64,000 nucleotides of DNA from Teratosphaeria epicoccoides. Lineage: Eukaryota > Ascomycota > Dothideomycetes > Mycosphaerellales > Teratosphaeriaceae. A program made the position numbers and the translations under genes. Below are positions 35,201 to 46,537 of this stretch, one piece after another (the stretch's first letter is position 1; the number at the start of each line of letters is the position of its first letter). The stretch covers positions 62,001 to 126,000 of the forward strand of contig JADDMT010000082.1 of assembly GCA_021401465.1 (NCBI GenBank), written 5' to 3'. The notes below the pieces were generated by a model, which saw nothing but the letters and a program-made list of their open reading frames with translations, was not told where the DNA came from and ran no database searches.

Positions 35201-37460
35201 ACATAGGACTTATGTGCGTAAGGTACTTCAGAAACTTCAGGATTACAAGCTAAAGGTTAAACCTTAGAAGAGCGAGTTTCATAAGCAGGAAGTCTAATTC
35301 CTCGGCTATGTAGTAGCCTAGGACGGAATCAAAATAGACACTAAGAAGGTCAAAGTCGTGAAGGAGTAGCCTACGCTAACTAATGTTAAGGAAGTATAGT
35401 CCTTCCTTAAGTTTGCTAACTTCTACTAAAGGTTTATTACAAACTATTCTAAGATTACGGCGCCGCTTACGACGCTTACGACAAAGGATACACTATTCGT
35501 TTAGGACAAGGCCTAATAGAATGCCTTTAAGGAACTTAAGTAATAGTTTACAGATTAACTGATCTTGCTTATGTTTAACCCTAATAAGCCTATCATAGTC
35601 AAAACAGAGGCCTCTGACATAGCACTTAGGGCATGCTTAAGCTAACTAGGACCGAGTAGATAACAACAGCTAGTCGCCTATTACTCGAGGAAGCTGTCTA
35701 GACCTAAGCTCCGCTATAATGTCTACGACAAAGAGCTTCTAGCTATAGTAGACGCCTACAAGGCTTAGCAAGTCTACTTAGAAGGACCTAAACACTAGGT
35801 TATAGTCTACACGGACTACGAGAACTTGCGATACTTTACTACAACGAAAGAGTTAAATCGACAACAAGTCTAATAGAGTAAGGAACTCTCTAGCTTTAAC
35901 TACAAGATCGTCTATTACAAGGGATCTAATAACGCACGCGCTAATACACTTAGTCGTTAGACTAACTACATGAAGGGTATAAAGAGGGAGAAACATGCTA
36001 TTCTCTAGGAGAATAGCAATGGCACGCTCGGAGTTAACCGACTCGCGCCTATAGCTATTACATAGACTAGTGAATTCTAGAACGACCTAAAGAATACACT
36101 TGTCTACGATCTAACCGTACTTGCTGTCTGCAACGACATTAATAGACGGGAGAACTAGGTAGACAAAGACAGAGTACTTCTCTTCTAAGGACTAGTATAT
36201 ATGCTAACATCCTTACGTTTGGAGCTACTACGCCTCTAACATGACGTTCCTTAGGCAGGACACCTAGGAGTGTCTAAAATGAAGCAAATTCTCTAGTAAG
36301 AATATTACTTCCCTAGGATAGGCAAAGCAATCGAGAACTATGTCTGTTAATATGTAACTTACTAACAGAGTAAGCATAACTGTTACAACTATATAGGCTA
36401 CTATAACCGCTAAAGGTACCCTAACGGCTATGGGAATTGCTCGCTATAGACTTCATCGTTAAACTACTACAGTTAAGAGAACCCGCTACTAATGAGTTCT
36501 TCGATAGAATCATAGTAGTAGTTAACTAATTTACTAAGTTTAGAAAGTTCATTCTGTATTGCAAAGACTTTAAGACTAAAGATGTTACACATGTCTTCAT
36601 TAAGTAGGTAGTAGCATTACATGGCATGCTATGAGACCTAGTAACAGACCGAGGATCTGTATTTACCTCTAACTTTTAGAAAGCCCTAATAAGACAATTC
36701 TAGGTCAAGCATCGACTTAGTACTTCCTTCTACCCTTAGACAGATAGGCAGATAGAACGTCTAAATTAGACGCTAGAATAGTACCTCTGATCCTACATTA
36801 ATCGGGATCAGAATAACTAGGTAGAGTTGTTACTAATAGCATAACTCGCATATAATAGTACGCTAGTAGAGTCGACAGGACTCTTGCCATTTCAGATGGC
36901 GTATAGATTAGCTATAGAAGACGTTCTAGACATCTTAGCTAGTAATCTAAACCTAGTAGTACTTAGGTGGGCAGAATACCTCTACTAACTATAAACTGAA
37001 GCATGACTTGACCTGTAGTTCTATTAGTAGAACATGGCATAGTACGCAAATTAGAAAAGAATTAAGGGACTAATTCTTAAGGAGGGGGACAAGGTGTATC
37101 TCCTCTGCTATAACATCAAATTAGACAAGCTAAACAAAAAACTAGACGCTGTAAAACTAGGGCTATTCTGAGTGAGGGCTAAGAAAGGACTAGTTAATTT
37201 TAAGTTGTAGCTACCTAAACAGATAAGAATACACCCTATGTTCTACATATCTCTGCTAGAACTTGCCGCGCTAGACACTACACTACAAACAGAACCTTTA
37301 CTACTTAACCCTAAGGTCGAAGAACTAGAGTACACTGTTAAGAATATTGTCGGCACTTGCTAGGTAGGCGGACAGCAAGAGTACTTAGTAAAATAGGAAG
37401 GATATAGTAGTACCGAAAATACCTAGGAACCCCTAGAATACCTACGAAATTGTTAGTAGA
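32221..37460 (+). pseudogene. gag-pol remnant of A3
   Basis: The gag ATG is at 32221. The zinc knuckle at 33157-33198 reads CYNYGKKGHFAREC, with the second Cys changed to Tyr by G-to-A. The reverse transcriptase YLDD is near 35157, the integrase follows, and the chromodomain lies about 37326-37450 (EYLVK, stop for Trp, EGY). It is collinear with A1. RIP stops are frequent, although several stretches are less damaged than in A1. Confidence 0.83.
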
Positions 37461-37519
37461 AGATACGAATGTTCGAGTAGAGAACAAAGCTAAGAAGAAC
37501 CTCATAAACTATGACTAGC

Positions 37520-38122
37520 CCCCTGCAGGACGCTATCAACAGGCTCGGCTACTATACTATCTAGGAAACCCTAATACAATGTGTCAGCAAAACCGTCTAT
37601 TACGCTCTATGTCATAGGACTAAGCGCAAGACCCGCTAAAGGACTAGGATCAAGGAGGAGTCCTATCTGCTAAAGAGCCTGCTCTTCTGCCTTGTCCTCT
37701 TCGATCTTACGCTCCTTAAGAGCACAACTATCCTTGACCTTATAGTTCACTACATCTAACTGTTTCCGAAGACGCATCTCTTTTACATGCGCCTCTATTA
37801 TCTTTTGCGAAGCCTCCGTAAGAGCAGCCTTCGCATAATTAAGATTAGCAATTAGTCTTTTCTGCTAATTACCTAACCTTTTCCATTTAACCTCTGTTAC
37901 CTTTATGTCGTAACTTCGACAGTTGCTAAAGTAACAGTACAAGCATTTTCCTGAGGAAACGTGCACGCGACAAACGAGCTTTAGCTCTTAATACTAAGTA
38001 TAAGGCTTCATGCTTTCTTTGCCCTAGTAATAGATTTAATTCGCGTAGCGTTTACGTTTCTACGTTAAAGGCGCGTTAGTGTCAAGAATGACACAAGGTA
38101 GTAACGTAGAAAGGGAAGACAT
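37520..38122 (-). pseudogene. Antisense Cys-cluster/coiled-coil ORF of family A (A3 copy)
   Basis: Minus-strand ATG at 38122, 81 bp from the 3' LTR. The heptad-like part reads RLIANLNYAKAALTEASQKI and on, parallel to A1 with conservative differences (LRKQLDVVNYKVKDS). Conservation of the amino-acid pattern between two RIP-damaged copies supports a coding origin on this strand. Confidence 0.55.
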
Positions 38123-38202
38123 TACTACGTAAGGGGAACAGCAAGAGAAACCCTGCTACTAACAAGGTAGCTTAGGGACAAGCTAGTCTAAGAGGGGGAT
38201 AG

Positions 38203-38596
38203 TGTCATAGATTAAAGCACTATAGCCTAAATCCTAACACGCGCATAAAAGAAAGGATCTGTCACGTGAGGATAGACACCTAGATCTGTGGGGTTAGTCT
38301 ACAGACTAATAGAGAAAGGATCTGTCACGTGAGGACAGATACCTAGGTCTATAGGGTTAGTCTACAGATCTATAGACCTAGGTCTAACAGGTCTAGTAAC
38401 AGGACTAACAGAGTAATCACACCTCTCTAGTATATAGGAATAGCTTTAGGCTAGGCAGTTAGGAGCTTCGTGCTTAATCTTCTACTTTGTCAAGTATAGT
38501 TAGTTACAAGGTTAATTGCTATTGTCAATATTCTTTACTACTCTTCAAGTCTAACACCTGATCCCCTTCCTGCTATTAGCATCTACCCTTATGATA
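38203..38596 (+). repeat. 3' LTR of A3
   Basis: 394 bp, starting TGTCATAGATTAAAGC after the purine tract GAGGGGGATAG and ending ATGATA (from ATGACA). It is nearly identical at its 5' end to the A2 LTR and unlike the 5' LTR of A3. Confidence 0.82.
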
Positions 38597-41500
38597 ATGT
38601 GTTACCTTACCTAGGTCCCTAATCTTAAAGAATGTCGCAAACTTGCTCTTAAACTAATTCACATCGCCTATGCTTTTAGCTCTAATCGTGATGTCATTAA
38701 CATAGACTAAAATCATTAGCTTTTAGCTGTTATAGATGAAAAGGCAGGGGTGTGCCTCACTCTAACGAAAGCTAATCTTCTTGATCTTTCCCTTACAAAG
38801 CTAGTGCTAGTCTCGGGCTGCTTGCTTTAAGCTATATAGACTTTTTAGTAGCTTTAACACTTTGCTAGGTTTAACCTTTATACCTAGTAGAGCTTACATT
38901 AGAATGCGTTCCTTTAGGACTAATTTAGTAAAGGCATTATTAACATCGACCTAGTATAACTCCTAGTTGTTTATGTAGACTATAGCCATAAAAATCCAGA
39001 TAGTATTATGTCTAACTATTAGAGTAAAGGTGTCCTTAAAGTTAACTCCAAGGATCTAACTAAAACCTCTAGCTACTAGCTACGCTTTAAACTTGTTAAC
39101 TAATCTATCTGTGTTATATTTTACATTAAAGACCTATTTTGACATTATTAGGTAAGCATCCTTTAGTGCAACTATTATTTTGTATGTCTAGTTACCCTTA
39201 AGTACTCTAATCTCTGCTTAGACTACCTCTAACTATAGGTGCCCCTATTTCTTGTCAGAGATAGCTTACTCATATGTCTTTAGGACAGGTATCTTCTCTA
39301 ATAGTTACATTCTAGCTCCTACTACTATAAAGCTATACTCTTCTACTAATGTAGTAAATGTAACCTAGTCGCCCTTATACTAGTAGGTGTCCTTATCTAT
39401 GCTTGATTTAATCATAGCATCATAGATCGCAATGAAGCTATAGATAGTCTCTATTACCCTTTTCGCCTTTTCTTGCCTACTATTATCATTCTAATTGCGA
39501 CCTCTCTTGCTAGTAACCTTGCTTGACTATCTCAGATTATGTACTATATCTCTGACTCTGACTCTGACGCCCTTAGATACCTCTGACCTTGCTCTTGTCC
39601 TCTTGCTAAGTACTACAGGTATTATAACTAGTAGGTTTAGCACCTTCGTATACTCTAACTCGTGCTCTTTTGCCTGCTCTAACTTGTGCTCTTTCGCATG
39701 CTCTAACTCATGCTCTAACTTGTGCTTAGAGTCGAGATCATGTCTCTTAATAACCTCGCTAGTCTTAGGTTTAGGTAGTACCTAGACATATGTCGTAATC
39801 TTGCAGGTTGTCTACGCTAGGGTAGATAGCTTCTTAGGCAGATGTCTAACTAGCTGTCGCGTTAGTACGGAGCTACTCTGATTCTTCAGAGTAAAGCTAG
39901 GATTCAAATCACCCCCCTTACTTTCTTCGAAGAATTTGACAGACCCTGTCGTGATAACCTTCTTCATGTCTAGCGCCTAAACTTTCTTCATCTTAGTAGT
40001 GCCTTTAACGTACCTAATAAACATGCCTTCCTATCTGTTATTCATAAGCTTGTCCTTTCTTAAATCCTTTAGTAGCGACTTAGGGTCTATATGCAAAATG
40101 ACTTAGTACCCCTAAACGTAGATATAGTCTACTAAAGGCCTCTACTCTAACTAAGCTTCCTCTAGCGTGATCAAGAAATCATCGATTTTTAGTAGGCATA
40201 GGTTATACACATATTAGCTTGTAATTAGAGCTTCTAGCCAGAATTCTGTAGGAAGTCCTATATCCTGTAGCATTACTCTAACGACTCTTTTGGCGTCGCT
40301 AATGTGCTTCTCTGTAACCCTGTTTACGTAAGAGTCATATGCCTCGGTTAGGTTAAGCGCTATGCTATACTCTGACTCCTACTAACCTAGTAGAGATGTT
40401 AGCTCTAGCGCGTTTTTAGTCTTTACTACTATTAGTTTGCCTCTATTAGTCTTAAGCTTAATCTTCTTACGCTAGTAACATAGAGCGTCTACTACGTTAG
40501 ACCTATGTTTTAGTAGATATGCCTATGCCTTTCGCGAGTAATTGTCTATAATAATAAGGAAATACTTGTAACCTTCTCTTAATAATAGCAAAGGGCCATA
40601 GATGTCTAACGATATTAGCTCTAGAATCTAACGCTTTCTATCTGTGACCTTTCCTTGCTTCTTCTTCATATTAGCAAGGCTATATGCCTTACAGTCAAAG
40701 CTGTTAACTACAGGTATTAGGTTCTTTAGGGTAGTGACCTTATGAAGAGATTTAAGCTTTGTTAAGCTATAATGTAGAAAGCGGCGATGCTAAAGGTTAT
40801 AGGATTTCTATGCCCTTAGTTTAGAGTCGTCTTCTACGTCTACTATTAGAGCGAGCAGGGACTCTAGCTAGTTTTTAGCTCCCTCTAACTAAGCGATAGG
40901 CGTGCTATGAATCTTCTAGAGTTAGTATATGCCGCCTTAAGAGCGATATTCAAGAATTAGATTAATGTTCAAGTTTACTATGTAGAACGTATTAGGAAGC
41001 ATTATCCTAACAAAGTCGAATTTGCGAATAAGCTTTTGTCCTGAGATTAGAGTAATACCTAGCTGTAGAACATAAAGCGTAGGAACTATAAGACTCCCCC
41101 TAAACGTATCAGAGATTACTATTTTACCCCTATGTCTAGTCTCTAAGAAACTACCCCTAACTTTAATTTATCTTTGCTGCGTTAGGTTTAGATTCTTTGT
41201 TTAAGCTTGCCCTTCACGTTAGCTGCAGCTTCTGCCTATTCGTACTTGTCATCTAATTCGTCAAAGGAATTAGAGCACTCTAATGATGCTAAGCTCTTAG
41301 AGTCAGAGTTGCCTAATAATGACAACATGTCTGCATCTATAGTATAGGCCTTAGCCTTCTTGTGCTTTCGCTTGTCTATGCGCCTCTTGTCCTTCTTGCC
41401 TAGGCGTAATTTGTTCTGACTAGACTTACTCTAACTAGACTTCCTACTCTTTATCTCTAATACTCTGATCTTCTAAGTTAGAGTCCTTAGCTTAGTGTTC

Positions 41501-42950
41501 CTCTAGCGTAGTAGGCTACTACAGCGCTTACGTGGCTTTTCTTTTAGTGCCTTTTGTGCATCTAGTAGTTAGAGGCACTTCTGTACTATAAATTTAGGTA
41601 AACTACAGAGAAAGCACGCTCTGCTCTTTCTGACTTCCGCGCTCATTATAGTGTCAGAGCCCTTTTATCGTAACTCCTCCTTGAACAGGATGTGTAGGAC
41701 TCTCTAACTATCCTTTATACCTATTAGATTAATGTTACGCCTTAGGTCGTAGTAGTGCTCAGGTAGGGTATTAAGGAGCTATTAGACGACTCTGTCCTAC
41801 ATGTATAACATTCTTGTCTTAGGTTCGACATTAATGATCTTTCGTAATAGGTTTGTAAGTGTTACATAGGCGTTATTAATACTTGTGTCCTTGTCTATCT
41901 TGTACATTATGTACTATTACTAGGATACGCTCAAGGATGTTAGAAGGTTCTTCTTGTATTTCGAGAGTAGTATAGCCTATGCCTCCGCGGCCATCTTGCA
42001 TTTAAGCGTCAGAGTACTATTAATCTCGTTAAGGCTCCGTAATATCTTTTATAGGGCAGTTAAATTAGCCTCAAACTACTCATTAGTGTTAGCTAGCTTA
42101 TACATCTAATTGCCTACAATATATTACGACTATGCCCTCTCTTCATTAGTAGCTAGTAGCATAGTACCTTTAAGGGTCTAGTCTCTTTAGTCCTAAGATC
42201 CTAATAAGCTCTAACTAGCGCTTTGTTAGCTCTAATCCCTCTACGTAGATAATAGATTAGAGGATCTCTGCTGTTACTTACTCGCATGCCTTAAGTACTA
42301 CTATAGTAGGACTAGCTGCCTACCCTTCGAGTCTGACTAGAGTTTGCGTAGAGGTATGCCTAAAAAGACAGAAGGCGACTACTAAGTAGCAGGTAGTTCT
42401 AACTGTTAATTCGCCTGTCTTGTAAACTTAGCTTGTCTTATAAGCTTAGCTCTCTAGCTTGCTCTGACATCTGCTCTAACTACTAGTACTTTGCTATTTG
42501 TAATTGCTATCTTTAGGCTTATTAGAAGTAGCGCCTTCTAGCCGATTAGCTATGCGCACTTCTTTAACGTAAGAAGACAGGACTCCTGCTTGAACTAGAA
42601 CTTGTTATTCTCTTGTGTCAGACTAGGGACTTTCTTTTAGTCCTTAGACTAGTCTATAGTAAGGAAGTATTATAAATAGTAAATGAATGAGTATAAAACA
42701 GATGAACAAAGATAGATGTATGTCAAATTCCCGTATAGTTTTAGAAGGTAACCGCGAACTTTTTAACAGTTTTAGAAGGTAACTACGAACTTTTCAACTA
42801 TGTCTAAATGGTTACTAGGCTCTTCTACGTCTTATCTACGTCTTAAGAGTCTGTCTGACAGGCTCTAGTCTCCTTTACATAGTGTAGTAGTAGCCTCTAG
42901 TCTACCCTTAATCGTCTAGTAGATTAAGTACGCTCTTCTAATAAATTCTT
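38597..42950 (-). pseudogene. Copia gag-pol remnant (gag, integrase, reverse transcriptase)
   Basis: Read on the minus strand: a gag-type knuckle CFLCSLPKFIVQKC at 41575-41616 (His replaced by Phe), a Ser/Lys-rich linker around 41250-41480, the pre-integrase and integrase region roughly 39900-41100, and the reverse transcriptase motif YVND at about 38690-38705. Stops are TAG/TAA. A plus-strand 96-codon ORF at 39495-39785 is a shadow over a repetitive segment. Confidence 0.75.
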
Positions 42951-42981
42951 CTAGCTACAGGCAAAACCTAGGCTTAGAACC

Positions 42982-43242
42982 TGTTAAATTAAGACCTTAT
43001 ACATAGGCAATAGATTTACGCATAGGAAGTAGCCATAGAATGAATATATTATGTTAGGTATTAGATATATAACGAACATAATAGATAGAAGAGAAGAGGT
43101 GAAAATTCTTCTCTTCCTAGCTAGGGTCATATATCCCTTAACCCCTAACCTAAGTCAGAGAGGTCAGAGTTAGGGTCCTGCCTAACTCTGACTCCTACTA
43201 ACTTAGTACGGCTAGTATGCAACTGCCTATCACATTTTAACA
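42982..43242 (-). repeat. Copia family E LTR (5' LTR of copy 3)
   Basis: 261 bp, minus sense, TGTTAAAATGTG...TTTAACA. The left neighbour in element sense is the likely primer-binding site GGTTCTAAGCC. Confidence 0.83.
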
Positions 43243-45005
43243 GTAATTCCCTTACTAGGAATTAACATTCGTAGCTACAGAGGCTGTAACTAGCTAGTAG
43301 CTATTACTAATAAGAAACACGTAATGTCTAAGGGCATGCATAGATAGACACTTGTACGTAGTACTAGCATATACCTAAGTAGGAGTGTTGAATTAGGCAG
43401 TTACATGCTAGTAGGAGAAAGGACCCGCCTAGGCTATAAGGAGCCTTAGGTAGCACCTAAGTCATGTGTAGCCTTAGGCAGCAACTAAGACTAGTTAGGT
43501 AACCCTACAATCTTGGCAGATGTGAAGATTCTTCTTACCTCTAACTAGGACAAGATGTAATACTTAATACATACATGTATAATACTAGTACCTAGTTAGT
43601 ACCTCTTTAATTGCTACTCCTAAGCGTAATTTAACCATTTGTTTTAACACGTTCTAGATAAGGAGCTCCTACTAGGCCGACCTTAGTGCTATAAGTAGGG
43701 AGCTGTTATGAAAAGAGCTATATACTACTAATTCTATACCTCTAAAGGCAAAGTTCCTATAGTAAAGATAGGATATATATAGCTTCTATAAGGACATTAA
43801 GAGAGTCTAATACATGTATGTATTCTACATACATATTGTTAAGGAAGATACTACCCTTCTGCCTAGTTTAGAAGAATGCGCTAATGTTTTAAAGTAGAGG
43901 CTACAGCCTATGCTTAGGCACTAGATGTAGAGGATGCAATTAACCTTAAGGAAGGTTATAACCCTCTACATTAACCTCTATATCCTATGATATAATCTTA
44001 GCTTAAAATACTTTAAGACTATCTCTATAAGGCGTAAATAAACGCGTAGATCTGTAAAGCGCTAGGCCCTTAGGCCCTAGTATAGGCTAAGGCCTATGTA
44101 GAGAATAGTCTAGTCCCTAATTATAAGAGGCTAGTCTCCTAGCTACTTCTCTCTCTCTCCTCTATTATTCTTGTTAAATACTACATAAACCCCTATGTAT
44201 ATACTGTTTACCTATAACATACCTATTAAAAGGTCAGATTACTCTGTTATACTACGAGATATTTCTATTATCATATAGCTTTATATCTATATTCTATTAA
44301 AAAGTCAGATTACTCTGTTATACTACAAGATATTTTCATTATTATATAGCTTTATATCTATATTTAAAAGCCCCTTGTTAAATTAAAAACAATGTAATTA
44401 GATAGAGTAGTATTAATAGATTAATATACTCTTTACCTTTAAGGTCTTAGACTATAGTAGATACAAATGTAATATATACTCTATACTAAATATATTAGTC
44501 TAAATCTAGTATTAAAAGTAAGGTCTTAATAGCCTGCTTATATCTAGGTAATAGTATATACTATACATTAGTTATAGAGCTAGAATCTAGCTAACAGAAC
44601 AGGCAGGACTCTTATATAGGCTCTGTATTACAAATACTAGTCCTAGGTAGTTTTTATAGTAGCTACTTCTAGTTAGACCCTAAGACCTATATGTTATAGT
44701 ATATCTTTATATATAGGAATAGAAAAAACTCCTAATGTTTTAGAATCCCTATGAATTAAAATGCTAGAAGGATATAGAGGATAGGGAGATATAGCTAATA
44801 GGGACATAGGGTCTAAGTAGACCTATAAGGTATTACTAAGTACTCTTTCTTAACAAGCTATTAATTAGCACTATAACTAAGAAGAAACTAAATATTACCT
44901 AAAGTATTACTATGTAGGTTTATTCTACTTTAAACAGCTAAGGATTACCTGTGAATTACATAATCTTTTCCCCCTTACCCTTAGTCATAAGCACTTTTGA
45001 CAATA
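43243..45005. other. Degenerate AT-rich repeat debris up to the RIP boundary
   Basis: No coding frame is supported. Composition becomes more AT-rich from about 44370. A sequence near 43375-43410 (AAGTAGGAGTGTTGAATTAGG) resembles a Copia 3' junction in the plus orientation. Two tandem LTR-B tails lie at 44221-44366. The TpA-rich pattern stops at roughly 44980-45010. Confidence 0.6.
44221..44366 (+). repeat. Tandem duplication of the last ~72 bp of LTR-B
   Basis: Two adjacent copies of CTATTAAAAGGTCAGATTACTCTG...ATATCTATATT, the 3' end of the family B LTR, follow each other without spacer. No other part of the LTR is present. Confidence 0.7.
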
Positions 45006-45201
45006 TTCCTAAGGCAGCATAACCGGAGTCAATGAGACTCTTGAATCAATCCTGCTACATAGAGTCCATGCTCATCTAGACACATCCGAGCTAACGCGGA
45101 CTTCTTATCCCTTCGTGCTATCTCCCTTAACCGCACTCTCTACACGCGAGCCCGCCGGCACATGGCACGCACGTAGCAGTGAAAGACTAGATTGAGAGGC
45201 A

Positions 45202-45402
45202 TCAGCTACCTGCGATAGCACTAGATGTCCCGATTGCGCTCACCTGGCCACTGCTACAGACAACGTTACAGTTGTCGCCTTGTTGGTAACCAGCTTGGAA
45301 ACACTCGTCCGTGCAATCCCTTTTCAACAATGTTGAGGCAGATGTGAATGCTGCCAGTGTTGCCAGCAGGTTTATTGCCAAAGACTGTAAGGTGTTCTTC
45401 AT
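45202..45402 (-). CDS. Small secreted cysteine protein, candidate effector
   Basis: 66 residues. Residues 1-23 form a signal peptide (MKNTLQ, then a hydrophobic run LAINLLATLAAF). A dibasic KR at 27-28 is a possible Kex2 site directly before the first cysteine. The mature part has four cysteines at 30, 34, 45 and 49, a symmetrical C-x3-C-x10-C-x3-C pattern that could make two disulfides. A GTGAGC donor after Gln53 and an AG at the Ala-Gly near the end allow an alternative in which the last 13 residues are intron and the C-terminus differs. It lies 200 bp from the RIP-damaged retroelement block. No homologue is recognised; effector function is inferred only from size, signal peptide, cysteines and location. 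Confidence 0.55.
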   Translation of the reverse strand: MKNTLQSLAINLLATLAAFTSASTLLKRDCTDECFQAGYQQGDNCNVVCSSGQVSAIGTSSAIAGS

Positions 45403-46240
45403 GTTGGTGGTGTTGCGGAATACCTAGCAGTGCTGCAGGTATGGGGCTCTTTTGCGTTGATAGTGAAAGGACCGCGTTGCAGTAAGGTAGGCCGGAAACT
45501 TTTGATGTTGGTGGGGCTGGTAAGTGCTGAGGACGAGACAGTGTAATATGCTATAAGTACTGAACCTGGCGGAGCAAGGGAATTAGACCATGTCCTCTGC
45601 GCCAATGCTGCGGGAGACTGTATCGTCCCTTGGCAAGACAGGGCTCCTTCTCCGTGTGTGAGGGCCAACATTCGATGCCTCGATTAACTGTGTTGAGCTC
45701 GTAATAATTGCAAATCCAGAAACTGATGCTTGGCATCCACGTCTCATAGAACGGACATTGAGATATGCTATTTGCTAGCTCTTGCGTTCGAACGACGCTG
45801 ATTCTACTTCTGTGTTTAAGAAACACAGCGAGCCTGGCGTGGCTGACGTCAATAGCCTAGCGGGAAACTTGGATGAGCTCTTGTTTCAGCATCTTTGCTC
45901 GGCCGCCGACGAGTTGCCATGATCTTGACTACTGGATTCCGAGATGCCCGGGACCACAAGTGGGTCCAGCATGAGAGGAGCAAATGAAGCACCCGCACAA
46001 CATGTTTTGCAAAAGGTGCGTGCCGGACGAAAGACATGATCAATGCTGTATAGATTGCCAAGAATCTGTACCTCCCACCTAATACAGCTCAATCCCAAAT
46101 CCTCAAACCATGTCTAAAGATGATCAGAGCCCGAATGCCATGCACGAGGTTTTCTATTTGGAGATCGAGTTGTTGGCAATGTTTGTTGAGTCCGGAATCA
46201 CGGACGGTGCTATCTGTCGTGCCGCCCTTGCTGAGTCGGC
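45403..46240. other. Intergenic, no supported gene
   Basis: Normal base composition. Several overlapping ORFs of 60-90 codons exist on both strands but share no codon bias, signal peptide or recognisable motif. Confidence 0.5.
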
Positions 46241-46537
46241 TCATTGTGGGTTTGCGTGTCCGAGACTGAGCTGCAGCGTCGCCAGATCTGTACGACCAGA
46301 AGAAAAAGCTATCTCACTCGGTACTCTTTGCCCTGCTTGAAGGCCGCAAATATCCCTGCATCGCCGATTCCATGCTGCGAGCATGCGGTGTCAAGGCTGC
46401 CGCCATCGGCAGAGCCGATGCAGACGAAGACTATGCTGCTTATGTAGCCGTCGTACTTGCCCGCGGTGAAGCACTTGATCTGGTAATTGACCTTCTCCTG
46501 GCGCTCGACGACTGTGTCTTTCTTCTGTGGATTGTTG
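46241..46537 (-). CDS. Probable 3' exon of an unrecognised gene (partial)
   Basis: A minus-strand open frame of about 98 codons with no ATG, ending at TGA 46241-46243. Third positions are strongly G/C, like the real genes here and unlike neighbouring ORFs. It begins right after a plausible acceptor (AAAG, 46538) that is preceded by the branch-site-like GCTGAC and, further up, a GTAAAC donor near 46586. Short samples of the product are FTAGKYDGYISSIVFVC, ACSQHGIGDAGIFAAF and DLATLQLSLGHANPQ; cysteines are few. The 5' exons could not be resolved, so either they are short or the gene is broken. A small secreted protein is possible, but no signal peptide was found. Confidence 0.42.

Larger units (their letters stand above)
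31679..38596 (+). mobile_element. Family A chromovirus Gypsy element (A3), chimeric ends
   Basis: A 6.9-kb plus-strand element with both LTRs and the full order gag, protease, reverse transcriptase, RNase H, integrase, chromodomain and antisense ORF. However, the 5' LTR (483 bp) and 3' LTR (394 bp) are of different subtypes, the left flank is family B pol and the right flank is Copia, and the flanking 5-mers (CCCTA and ATGTG) do not match. It is probably a product of recombination between two family A copies. Confidence 0.82.
38597..43242 (-). mobile_element. Copia element, 5' half (family E, copy 3)
   Basis: A minus-strand Copia with its 5' LTR on the right (42982-43242), then gag, integrase and the first part of reverse transcriptase, cut at 38597 by the A3 LTR. 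It overlaps copy 1 in the reverse transcriptase region (38597-39060 corresponds to about 16865-17525 with a deletion), so the two are different copies. Confidence 0.78.

Noticed and set aside
39495..39785. 96-codon ORF rich in Cys and Ser
   Set aside because: Its Cys/Ser repeats come from a short tandem DNA repeat inside the Copia pol on the opposite strand; there is no independent support.
46110..46340. 76-codon plus-strand ORF
   Set aside because: Overlaps the better-biased minus-strand exon at 46241-46537 and has no recognisable feature.
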